Shown: in pieces, positions 55,720 to 64,000 of the stretch
Position numbering within the stretch: position 1 is the stretch's first letter
Layout of the letters: each line of letters opens with the position of its first letter
The notes under the pieces: model-generated
The model's input: the letters and a program-made list of their open reading frames with translations, nothing else
What the model was told of the DNA's origin: nothing
The model's database searches: none
Translations under genes and position numbers: made by a program
DNA from: Bemisia tabaci
Taxonomy: Eukaryota > Arthropoda > Insecta > Hemiptera > Aleyrodidae
Reading direction: 5' to 3'
Assembly: GCF_918797505.1 (NCBI RefSeq)
Contig: NC_092796.1
Span: 32,002,098-32,066,097 of the forward strand
Length of the DNA: 64,000 nt

Positions 55720-56165
55720 TGGGGGTGAATTTGGCAATGGAGGGTGGCGGCGGGTGTGAGAGCGGGAGCAGTGGCAAATGTATCATGACCCGAGCAAAAA
55801 TACTGGGAGATGGCGGAGGCGATAGCGACGCACCTCAACAACTGCCGCGGCCGCGACGCCTTCGGATCCTGCAGCGACGATTTATAACGCAAATATCCGA
55901 GCCCCCCTCCCCGTCCCCCCGTCCCCCCGTCCCCCACCCTCCCCCCTGCAACGCGGATCCGATCGCACGGCCGACGCCGCCGCGGGTAATTACAATCGGA
56001 GAAATATTAATCGCCGTAAAAGCCGCTAATTATGCTCCACCAAAACCCGCTCGGGCCGTGATGGACGACCGGGGCCCGACCCCCCACTCCCCGCCCCCGG
56101 CCCCTGTTATTAAACCAAAGGATTCGCACCAACACCGTCCACTCACCCTCGACGGTCGCCACTGA
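55720..56165 (+). other. CpG-rich unique island, possible enhancer or exon
   Basis: Strongly CpG-rich with runs such as CCCCGTCCCCCCGTCCCC, then GGGTAATTACAATCGGAGAA and CCGCTAATTATGCTCC. A 148-codon frame is open throughout but proline-rich and without a known domain. I favour a non-coding regulatory element because of the TAATTA sites; an exon cannot be excluded. Confidence 0.35.
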
Positions 56166-56175
56166 TATCTTGATG

Positions 56176-56342
56176 TCGATGGCGAGGCGTGAAAGAATAT
56201 ATTGCCGATATTTCCCCTGTTTGAAGCTGTGGTAAACAATCGATTATTAAGGTGGTCGCTGCGAACACCCTGTTAATCGATCCTCTTCTGTAGGTTTAAA
56301 TGACGGATCAATCGATAAATCGCAAAGCACGCCACACCACTG
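56176..56342. repeat. hAT MITE (CAGTGGCGTGGCG family)
   Basis: ATGGCGAGGCGTGAAAG start and CAAAGCACGCCACACCACTG end. No clean octamer duplication because the left tip is altered. Confidence 0.7.
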
Positions 56343-56504
56343 CTTGACTCCCCCGACCAGTCTACGGCTATCCGCCCGCGACTGGAGAATTTCCATGAAA
56401 ATTTGTTTATTGCTGCATTTGAGAGTCTTTGATGAGTTGAGTTCGCACTTTTTTTTCCCAATTTTTTATTCTGATGTGGGACATTTTAGAAAAATAGTTT
56501 TAAA

Positions 56505-56630
56505 ACTGAGGAAATGTCCACCGCCTTCTGATTGACGTCATCTGGCGGCATCCCTCATTGTATCACATGAATTTTGGCAGATTCGATTATTTTTTCATAA
56601 TTATTTCCCCCAATAATCATTCAATTTAGA
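56505..56630 (-). repeat. CRE-bearing dispersed repeat, reversed copy
   Basis: Inverse of 1100-1320: GACGTCATCTGGCGGCATCC and GGCAGATTCGATTATTTTTT. Perfect TGACGTCA at 56,533-56,540. Confidence 0.55.
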
Positions 56631-56651
56631 AACCATAGGCGGATCTAGATA

Positions 56652-56960
56652 CCTCGGAGAAAAAACTTCGTGCATGGGACCCAAAGTTGAGGTTATATGG
56701 ATCCCTGAAGTTTTCGGATCTCGCATCCGAAAACTTGAGGTCTAGCTGCCGAAGTTCGGGTCAGACGTCTGAAGTACCTAGGCTCATACCGAAGGGTTCG
56801 GGTCACACATCTTAATACTCCAGTACTTACCGAAGTAATGCGGATGTCTGACCCGAACTTTGGCAGTTGGGCCTCAAGTTTTTGGATGCGTGATCCGAAA
56901 ACTTCAGAGATCCATATGACCTCAACTTCGGGTCCCACGCACGAAGTTTTTTTCTCTGTG
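56652..56960. repeat. CACGGAGAAAA MITE copy 2, TA-flanked
   Basis: Ends CCTCGGAGAAAAAACTTCGT and AAGTTTTTTTCTCTGTG with TA on both sides (56,650-56,651; 56,961-56,962). Same plan as 7496-7851. Confidence 0.75.
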
Positions 56961-57273
56961 TAGGAGTAGCGAAAAAAGAGGGGGAACCAGGGGGTCATTT
57001 CGGAAAACTTTGCGAGGGGACAGCGGAACTCCATTACACTTATGTCTAATCCTAAGCTTCTGTGGAGCCTAGTGTCATTATATGCTTTTCACATTGCCAA
57101 GCACAAAGATCCTGTTGAGTCGGTTGATTGATGTTATCTCGGGGTTGATGGGCTCGTGGAGCGATTGGCGGAGTCGGAGAGATCTCTTGGAGCCCATACG
57201 GACACCGCCGGAGGGTAAGAACGGGGGCCATACTGGATATATAATTGGCAATCTGCGTCGACGAAGAGCGGCG

Positions 57274-57950
57274 CACAATGGATCCAGTCAATAGGAGAGC
57301 TCGGACAAAATTTGGAAACTTGAAACGCATGAAACTCCGCTAATACAAAACTTTGAGAGTCTAAAAGTAGATCCATTGGTTTCCTCGTAAGATTTTCTCT
57401 CAGCAGCACCCCTTAAGGTGATTCGATGGACGCCATATCTTGTGTCAGAACGGCATGCGATGTATCGCATCAATTGGTTCCATTTTTTCGGCTATTCGTC
57501 ATTTTGCCCCAATTTTGAGATCGTAATTCTGTTGTCAGGAGACTAAAGCACTCACTAACCAATTTTAAGAAAACAATTCAACGTAATAAAGGCGTCGTTT
57601 TTTCAGAGAGAAAACATCGCATTCGATAATGATATCGAAACTGCACTCGAATGCTATATTTTCTCTCTAAAAAAAACCACGCCTTTATTACGTTGAATTT
57701 CTTTCTCAAAATTGATTAGTGAGTGCATTAGTCTCCTGACAACTGAATTGCGATCTCAAAATTGAGGAAAAATGACGAGCAGCTGAAAAAATGGAGCCAA
57801 TTGATGCGATATATCGCATGCCGTTCTGACACAAAATATGACGTCCATCGAATTACCTTAAGTTGAAAATATGACGAAATAAATATCAAAATTTGCAGTT
57901 TGAGTAGAAAATTCCATGTCCGACCTCTCTAATTGAATCGAGCCACTGTG
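57274..57950. repeat. Transib-like MITE copy 3 (TSD CGGCG), with nested element
   Basis: Ends CACAATGGATCCAGTCAATA and GAATCGAGCCACTGTG, duplication CGGCG (57,269-57,273; 57,951-57,955). Its body is split after CACCCC by the TTAA-flanked palindrome at 57,417-57,857. Confidence 0.85.
57417..57857. repeat. TTAA-flanked palindromic element
   Basis: Ends GGTGATTCGATGGACG and GTCCATCGAATTACC (inverted), with TTAA on both sides (57,413-57,416; 57,858-57,861). Long arms include GTCAGAACGGCATGCGAT and TAATAAAGGCGTCG / CGCCTTTATTACG. TTAA duplication is the piggyBac hallmark. 441 bp, no frame. Confidence 0.8.
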
Positions 57951-58252
57951 CGGCGCGGGGTGAGGAGCGATGCATCCCGTGGACCAAGACCAGGAACAAA
58001 TATGAGAAGGACTGCAAGAGTAATGAAGATATTTGTCAGAGCGCTCCTTAGCCGTCTTAATGGCCATTGGTGGCGAGATGGATTACCGTGACGACTTGAC
58101 TCCCTCCAAGAATCGCGCTCTAATCGTCGATCCTCCGACCCAAGGGCGTAACTCTGTTTCGGGATGAACCCTATCGTTCGTATAACTCTATGTTCTCCAG
58201 GGCTCACGTGAAAGCTGAGTTGCGCCTGTACGTGTAGGAGCGATGTAATCAC

Positions 58253-58409
58253 CAGTGGCGTGGCGTGCTTTGATATACATCGATATTTCCCCATTGGAAG
58301 CTATGGTAAAAAATCGATTATTAGGGCGTTCGTTGCGAACACTCTGTTTATCGATCCTTTTCCATAGGTTTAAATGGCATAATAATCGATAATTCACGCC
58401 ACGCCACTG
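58253..58409. repeat. hAT MITE (CAGTGGCGTGGCG family), reference copy
   Basis: Perfect ends CAGTGGCGTGGCGTGCTTTG and TTCACGCCACGCCACTG. Perfect 8-bp duplication GTAATCAC (58,245-58,252; 58,410-58,417). 157 bp. This best-preserved copy defines the family. Confidence 0.93.
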
Positions 58410-58673
58410 GTAATCACCATAGCTGTTGCCGAGCCCAGTTTACACGGCCGCGCATTTTCAGGATAAACCTAAAATACGCTAAAAAAAATCAACACCATGA
58501 AAACTCACGTTCGGTGTTGAAAATGAGGGCTTTGCAAGAGAGCGGGTCGGTGCTGGTTTCAATGTTGACTTTAGTTGACCTGCAGCACTTGTTGACAACA
58601 CTGAAAAAAAAGTATGGTTTGACACCCAGGCGTGTGGTAATCGTCGACTGGAAATCCTCATAAAGTTTGCCTC

Positions 58674-58698
58674 TTTTTTTGGGGGGGGGGGGGGGGGG
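58674..58698 (+). repeat. Poly(T)-poly(G) junction tract
   Basis: T7 followed by G18. Fourth example of the T-then-G pattern. Confidence 0.9.
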
Positions 58699-58699
58699 T

Positions 58700-59470
58700 T
58701 GTTTAAAGCAGTCCTATGTGGCTGAAGAAGCTGAGTTGATCCGAAATGACTCTTTCAGTTTGACGCCATTGATGACAAGGGACTTCAAATCAAACTTTTG
58801 AAAAGGGACCAACAATCGATCAAACTAGGATATTTGATCGTCAAAGATTTGAGGCATTTTTCGGTAAAAGAGCGTATGAGACTTACAATGCTGCCAAGGT
58901 TGTGCAACGTAGTTCTAAAGTTGTTAGTAATTTATCCGACGGTTCTGCTATGAATTTTTCCCTGTATCTGCTCCGAGATTTTCCTCACTATTGTAAGGAA
59001 GTATGTCTACTGTGAATGAATTGTGTCTGCCGCAAACGCTTTAAAGAATTGCACAATCTTAGCGGCATTGGAAGCCTCATACGCCCTTTTATCGAAAAAT
59101 TCCTCATGTCCAAAAAAAATTAAAAGCGTCAAGAAAACTGCGTGGTGGTTTTTACACATAAAGATGTTCGTCCTCGTCTGAAAAGTTTAAAAATCTCACG
59201 TTTTGTGGCAAGGAGAAAAACTGGTGTATTTCACATTAAAGCTGGCAACTTTCAAAGTTAATATACACCTATGCGTTCAAGGCAATGACTTCTCACAGCC
59301 ATCTGAGAGCCTGCATCTATTCTGGCTCGTCTACTTAACACTAATAACAAGCAATCAACACCTTAAGCCGCATGGATTTATGACAGATGGCGTTTCCTTT
59401 TAACGAAACTTTCGTTAAAAGGGAGCGACGAAACTTCTGAAGCTCTGATTGCTGCGAGAGACGGAAGCGC
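58700..59470. other. No recognisable feature
   Basis: Unique AT-rich DNA with short frames and no domain or repeat match. Confidence 0.4.
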
Positions 59471-59478
59471 CTTAGGAA

Positions 59479-59640
59479 CAGCGGCGAGGTGTGAAAGATC
59501 GATTATTTATATTTCCCCATCTAAAACTGTGGCAAAGGGATCGATAATTGTGGTGTTCGTCACAAACACCCTTATCGATCCTTTTCCATGGATTTAAACA
59601 GTAGATCAATCGATATATCGCAAAGCACGCCACGCCATTG
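59479..59640. repeat. hAT MITE (CAGTGGCGTGGCG family), perfect 8-bp duplication
   Basis: CTTAGGAA before (59,471-59,478) and after (59,641-59,648). Ends CAGCGGCGAGGTGTGAAAG and CAAAGCACGCCACGCCATTG. Confidence 0.88.
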
Positions 59641-59933
59641 CTTAGGAATAGTCACGAGGAAAACTGGAATAGAACCAGGGTTAATATATTTGAGAAACCT
59701 CGTTCTAAAAAACTCAGCAATGTAGATACGGATGTAAAATTTGGGGTGGCCAGCTCTACTTTTTACCTAATGATGCTGACAGAGCAAAGTTTTAAGAAAC
59801 TTGTTTTAATAAAATTAGTCTATGATGACTAATTAGTGAGCATAATTTTAACCAGAGCATAATGTAACCAGATCTGTGGAAATGGACCTCATCTTTTGCG
59901 AGAAATTTTTCTTAACTTTTCACAAAGCGCAAC

Positions 59934-60016
59934 GAACACGTTAATAATCGATTATTCATACTACAGCCTCAAATGGGGAAATATCGATAGATCGCATAAA
60001 GCACGCCACGCCATTG
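59934..60016. repeat. hAT MITE (CAGTGGCGTGGCG family), left part lost
   Basis: Keeps ACACGTTAATAATCGATT and GCACGCCACGCCATTG with TATCGATA at 59,982-59,989. Confidence 0.7.
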
Positions 60017-60197
60017 AAGAAATGTCTCGTCGCTCCTCTGTCGTAAGGACCTACCTCAATTTCTACGTGAGCCTCTTAAAGCATGAACCTATGTGCACAA
60101 GAGGGATCACGAGAAAATTGAAGTACACCCTACACCCCCTCGGCGCAGTGTCTTGGTATGACGTAAACTTAGGACTGCATGCCGATTCTGATACGAC

Positions 60198-60447
60198 CAT
60201 CCTACGGAAAACCACCGTATGAACATTCGAAAGTTGCCAAACTCCCACAGATAAGATGATTATTTTTGAGGAAAGTTATGAATATTCTCTCTAGAAAATT
60301 TCAGATAATTCAGATGTGATCGCGTTTAAAAATCTCTGAAAAATTCTGAGGAAAATATCCACATTTACCCGCGAAAATTCATGTTATATCAGGGGGAAAT
60401 TGGACTGCGTCTGAAGGCTCATACGGCGTTGTTCCTTAACACGGGAG
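60198..60447. repeat. TGCCGTGC MITE copy
   Basis: ACCACCGTATGAACATTCGA and TCATACGGCGTTGTTCCTTA arms are conserved. Another unfilled TTCCTTA target site equivalent to the Harbinger insertion point is present. Confidence 0.75.
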
Positions 60448-60724
60448 GATACCGCTTGGAGTAATTTGCCCTTTCAGCCGCGAATAAAGGCACGCTGGAA
60501 TAATGGACTCGAGAGTCCTTCACCGACAACCCGGCTCAAGTGCCCTCAAATATGCTAAGCTGTCAAAACATTTTTTCTAACCTCACCCGCCGCCGCTTCA
60601 ATCCAGCTTCATTTCCCAAACATTTAATTCATATTTTCCTCCTGTTTTGTCGTGCGCTATCGACTATCGAGTGCGTGACCTGCAAGCTCTCGTCCTCTCG
60701 TCGCACAATGAACCGAGTCAATCA

Positions 60725-60886
60725 CATTGGCGGATCCAGAAAAGCGGCAACATCGTTTTTCTCTATTTAAACCTATGATAATGTATCGATTCTTGGAGGG
60801 TCTAGGTGCTCCGACAAGAATCGATTATTTAACATAGGTTTAAATGCAGGGAATCCGTTTTTGCTAAATGGCTGGATCCGCCTCTG
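60725..60886. repeat. hAT MITE, GGCGGATCC family
   Basis: Ends CATTGGCGGATCCAG and CTGGATCCGCCTCTG. Flanking octamers GTCAATCA and ATCAATCA agree at 7 of 8 positions. Interior hairpin ATCGATTCTTGGAGGGTCTA / GACAAGAATCGATT. Confidence 0.8.
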
Positions 60887-60899
60887 ATCAATCAAAGAG

Positions 60900-61615
60900 A
60901 CGAGTACTAGACACGACGAGGAAACTTCAAAAGCTTATATTTTTATTTAGACTAAACAAAGAGGCTTAATAATCTAATTGATTTTCTCGTGAAATTTCAA
61001 TACAAAATACCCCTCAAATTTCAAAATATGACGAAACAAAATATGAAGTTGTTGTCAAAAATGGCATTTTTGACTTCTTTCAAAGGCTCCTCTTACTGTG
61101 CTAAGAGTTGTATCATCGTACTTCACAGTACCACCGTGAGAGCGTCCAATCCATGCAAAATTCCTTATCCTAAAATCCGAGTTCTCTATTAAGCTCATTA
61201 ATTTCCTCCTTGAATCCGTGCAACTTTCGAACAAAATTAAATCAACAGGAGCTAGGTTATGGAGTCAAATCAATCGCTCAACCGAACGTACTTATGCTGA
61301 AAGGAACTATTTGAATAGGAATTGCATGGCATGTAGGTCCTTTTAGTATAAATTGCGGGTTGCATACTCTAGCCCCCGAAAAATACGAAATATTTGACAG
61401 CCTCGTGAAATTTCACGAAATATTTCACTGGAATTCCCAATCTTTCATTTCTTTCTTACGTTTCATGCCACCCTGGGGACGGCCCTCATCGCGCTGTTTT
61501 TACTTTGTTTTCCTGCAGAATCACCCCAAATTATGGTTACCCGCGTCTAAATCAGAGCCACGTTGATCCGCCAAATAAATTGCCTCTCTTTTAGAAACCT
61601 CAGTTTGGGATCGTC
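60900..61615. other. No recognisable feature
   Basis: Unique AT-rich sequence with only short open frames. Confidence 0.4.
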
Positions 61616-61619
61616 CTGT

Positions 61620-62060
61620 TTGTTCAATTCACCGCGAGCAGAACGCGCGAGTGACTCGCGCGAGCATTGGAAGAACAACTCTGCGAGCAGTGCGAGCGCA
61701 GCGTCCTATTGATTGCTGTCAGTGAGACGGTGCGACTCGGGAGGATGCGACGGGGAGGGGGCAGGGGGCCGCGCGGGGGGCAACATCGGCGGGGGTGGGG
61801 GTGCGGACCCCCTGCAAAGTGGAAGACAAAACATGAGTGGCGCGGTAAACTTGATAGACCTCCCCGGGAGACGCAAGCACACTCGCCGGCCCTCTCTCCT
61901 CCTCCGACGATTTCTGGATCAAGCGAGCTCCGAGTGTTATTGTTCGTCCACGCTTCATTACACGCTTTCAAAGCTTGAAGATTTCGGAATCAATATAGTC
62001 GCAAGTTCCTTCTCGCTCCTTTCTTCCCGGTCGAGGGTTGTGCTGATGTAGTGCTACGTC
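61620..62060. other. CpG-rich, repeat-free island, candidate promoter
   Basis: Very CpG-dense and G-rich (61,740-61,815). Contains an arthropod initiator-like TCAGTG at 61,719-61,724. All frames here overlap on both strands without recognisable domains. Confidence 0.35.
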
Positions 62061-62104
62061 ATCGATTACAACACCTCGAGCGTGGAAATGCGAAACACCC
62101 TAAG

Positions 62105-62450
62105 CGCCATCAGCGGGCTGATTATTGAAATTGATAGACAAAGCTATAGACAATATACATTTTAATGCCCACTTAGCTGGCTTTCATAGAACATGCTAAA
62201 ATAATTGGAAAAATAATCGAGCTACAAGCCAAAAATAATTATATTAATATAAATTCAAGTATATTTTTAATTTAATTTATTATTATTCTTTTCCTATTTA
62301 ATTTATTTTAATTTTGAATTATAATTGTATTTTTGGCTTGTAGCTTGATTAATTTTCAATCATTTAACCATGCTATAGACAACGAGGACAAAGAGAAAAT
62401 TGAGCGATCCTATTGGTGCGGAGGCGGGTGGTTGCAATGGACGAAGGTGG
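62105..62450. repeat. GCGGGCTGATT MITE, split by a hairpin insertion
   Basis: GCGGGCTGATTATTGAAATT and GACAAAGCTATAGACAA on the left; CTATAGACAACGAGGACAAA and GGAGGCGGGTGGTTGCAATG continue after the insertion. The distal half is missing. Confidence 0.7.
62154..62371. mobile_element. Hairpin insertion with 11-bp duplication
   Basis: The host repeat is interrupted. GCTATAGACAA occurs before (62,143-62,153) and after (62,372-62,382) a 218-bp insert, which begins TATACATTTTAATGCCCACT. Its inner part folds on itself (GAGCTACAAGCCAAAAATA and TTTTTGGCTTGTAGCTT). A relative is at 30,617-30,745. An 11-bp duplication is unusual for a MITE. Confidence 0.7.
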
Positions 62451-62470
62451 TTAGTAATATACAACTTAAG

Positions 62471-62833
62471 AACCGGAGGAACTTTTCTGAAATCAACTCT
62501 CAAGTTGAGGCCAAAATGGAGGGGATATCCCTCGCTACCCTGAGAGTCCACGTCTACATCAAGGCAGACTCTCCATGCAAAGATAGGGAGCAAATACATT
62601 GACAAGGCTGCCACTTTATTTTGGGACTCCAAAACTGAAAACACGGCAACCCTGCTAATGCATTTGCTCCCTATCTTCGCATAGAGAGTTTGTCTTGATG
62701 TGGACGTGAACTCTCAGGAAAGGTGGGATATCCCCTCTATTTTGGCCTCAACTTGAGAGCTTTTTTGAGCTTGGGAGTTGATTTCAGAGAAAACCAGTGG
62801 CACCATCGTGTTTCTCGCGAACTTTTACTTAAG
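62471..62833. repeat. 27,172-family palindrome, uninterrupted
   Basis: ATCAACTCTCAAGTTGAGGC ... GCCTCAACTTGAGAGCTTTT arms around CATTGACAAGGCTGCC. It shows the parent form before hairpin insertion at 27,524. Confidence 0.75.
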
Positions 62834-62840
62834 AATCTAC

Positions 62841-62879
62841 AGGCGGCCCATGAGCGGCAAGTAGGTACATCCGGCCCTG
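62841..62879. repeat. hAT end fragment (CAGGGCCGGATTTA family)
   Basis: GGCGGCCCATGAGCGGCAAG then TAGGTACATCCGGCCCTG; right end only. Confidence 0.65.
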
Positions 62880-63039
62880 AGGAATATGCTTCGCACTAAG
62901 CAGCAAATTCACTGAAGTTTGCACGAAAATCACCACAACCGTTTTCATGTAAATAATTGAATTGCTCAAGTAAAGTGGGCAATAGCTGATGTGGCTTGGT
63001 TCCTTTCTGTTTAACGCGGTCCAAATGCTCCATTACGAA

Positions 63040-63158
63040 CAATCGTAAAAATCTGAAAAATCGTAAGAAAAATATCGCAAAATTTTCCTAAAAATTAGTA
63101 ATTTTTCAAAGGCTATTTGGCAAGATGTGAGGGCTCATACGGCGTTTTTCCTGAGGAC
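63040..63158. repeat. TGCCGTGC MITE, right half
   Basis: AAATATCGCAAAATTTTCC and GAGGGCTCATACGGCGTTTT with TTTCCTGAGGA in the TTCCTTA position. Confidence 0.6.
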
Positions 63159-63159
63159 A

Positions 63160-63500
63160 ACGGGTGACGGGGACAAGGGGGACGTGAATCGGTTTCATAT
63201 CCGTCTTGCGACTCTGACTAGTCATCGTGGCAAGGTTCGTTAGTCGGGTGCCCGGCTGCGGATTCCGCTTTCGGTCGCCGGACCCGGATCGCATCATCCG
63301 CCTAAATGAACCTATCATTTCCTCCCTCCTTCGTCCGGGCCCGCTCTCACAAGACCCCTTCGAGTCGGAGTACAAATAAAATATCGCTTCGGTCAAGCGT
63401 TCCGCCGCGGCCGAAGTTGATACGCCCACGCTATCATGTCAACTTGCGCCCGATTTCTACCTTTCATCGACTCCTGAGACATCCACATCCACCTATCGTG
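63160..63500. other. CpG-rich, repeat-free island
   Basis: CpG-dense (63,220-63,430) unique DNA without a recognised domain. Possible regulatory island. Confidence 0.3.
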
Positions 63501-63552
63501 AGTCAATAAACCGACAGGAGAACTCGACGCCAAGTGCCTATTCACATGCCCA

Positions 63553-63675
63553 ATGGAGTTGTTGCATGTGTGAGGAATTTGCGATTTGACTATAGATTCT
63601 TAAGTAAAAGTTCGCGAGAAACACGATGGTGCCACTGGTTTTCTCTGAAATCAACTCCCAAGCTCAAAATTTAAT
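63553..63675 (+). repeat. 27,172-family palindrome, left arm only
   Basis: TGGAGTTGTTGCATGTGTGA to AACTCCCAAGCTCAAAATTT; inverse arm missing. Confidence 0.6.
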
Positions 63676-63726
63676 TCTTTAAAACCGATCGTTTGAGCGG
63701 ACTCCTTTGAAAACCTTAAGGAATAT

Positions 63727-64000
63727 CAGGGCCGGATTTAGGGGGTGGCCACATGGGCCGCGGCCCATGACGGCAAAAGGGGGCGGCAAATGTTGCAATT
63801 TAGTCAAATGTAGATATAAAAAAACAGTCGGTTTTAGAAAAAAAATTACAAACGAGAAAAGGCAACAGAATCTCTCATTTCCTGAGAGCCGCAAAGTATA
63901 GTAATTTCTAATTTTTTTGTCTTTCGGTGATACAAGAGACAGAGCGTTTCATTAGTCTAGTTGAGATAGAAACCAAACACGCAATTTGGCCTGGAGCGGC
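63727..64000. mobile_element. hAT-type element (CAGGGCCGGATTTA family), cut by window end
   Basis: Starts CAGGGCCGGATTTAGGGGGT and follows 9275-9530 closely (GGCCGCGGCCCATG, CCTGAGAG, TTTAATTGG-like and AATTTGGCCTGGA blocks). It runs past base 64,000. Confidence 0.75.

Noticed and set aside
55719..56165. 148-codon proline-rich frame as a host exon
   Set aside because: GC-rich DNA leaves frames open by chance, and no domain or clear splice signals were seen; listed only as an island.

Overview
This window looks like transposon-rich, non-coding arthropod chromosomal DNA, most likely from an insect and perhaps a hemipteran; the species call is inference. Evidence: spliced genes with GT-AG introns, many short inverted-repeat elements (MITEs), long homopolymers and microsatellites, and no operons or long open frames. 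I recognise no complete host gene, no rRNA, no convincing tRNA and no virus. The only genes I can reconstruct with confidence are two spliced genes carried by one DNA transposon.

Layout. 0-5.3 kb: MITEs, a CRE-bearing dispersed repeat, G tracts and a GC-rich island. 5.7-8.8 kb: a foldback-like structure whose two arms are 130-bp tandem repeats, with a second palindromic element nested in one arm. 9.3-10.1 kb: a hAT-type element with an 8-bp target duplication. 10.35-10.6 kb: a possible signal-peptide exon. 11.5-11.9 kb: a large ATCT microsatellite. 12-16 kb: a CpG-rich island and hAT, Transib-like and other MITEs. 16.2-23.2 kb: a 7.0-kb foldback element with a perfect 9-bp duplication; its arms contain about 143-bp tandem units and its core carries another 130-bp satellite. 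24-36.6 kb: nested MITEs, including a 1.5-kb near-perfect hairpin (27.5-29.0 kb) inside an older element, and a 30-bp hAT consisting only of its two ends. 37-44 kb: homopolymer and polypyrimidine tracts, CpG-rich unique islands, a 290-bp tandem duplication and a cluster of one MITE family.

44,188-51,358 is a complete PIF/Harbinger transposon: perfect 15-bp terminal inverted repeats, a TTA duplication, a four-exon Myb/SANT-like DNA-binding protein (411 aa) on the plus strand and a three-exon HARBI1-like DDE transposase (367 aa) on the minus strand. Both frames are open across every predicted junction, so the element may be autonomous and recent. In this superfamily the Myb-like partner helps bring the nuclease to the DNA ends. 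Paired TCAAC/GTTGA palindromes just inside both ends are candidate binding sites.

51.4-64 kb: CpG-rich unique islands, a TCGATCGA minisatellite, at least five hAT MITEs, a Transib-like MITE holding a nested TTAA-flanked palindrome, a hairpin insertion with an 11-bp duplication, and a hAT end running off the window.

The short repeat-free CpG-rich islands (near 4.7, 12.3, 29.3, 33.2, 39.5, 41.2, 51.5, 53.8, 55.9, 61.8 and 63.3 kb) are the best candidates for host function, such as enhancers, promoters or first exons. That remains inference.
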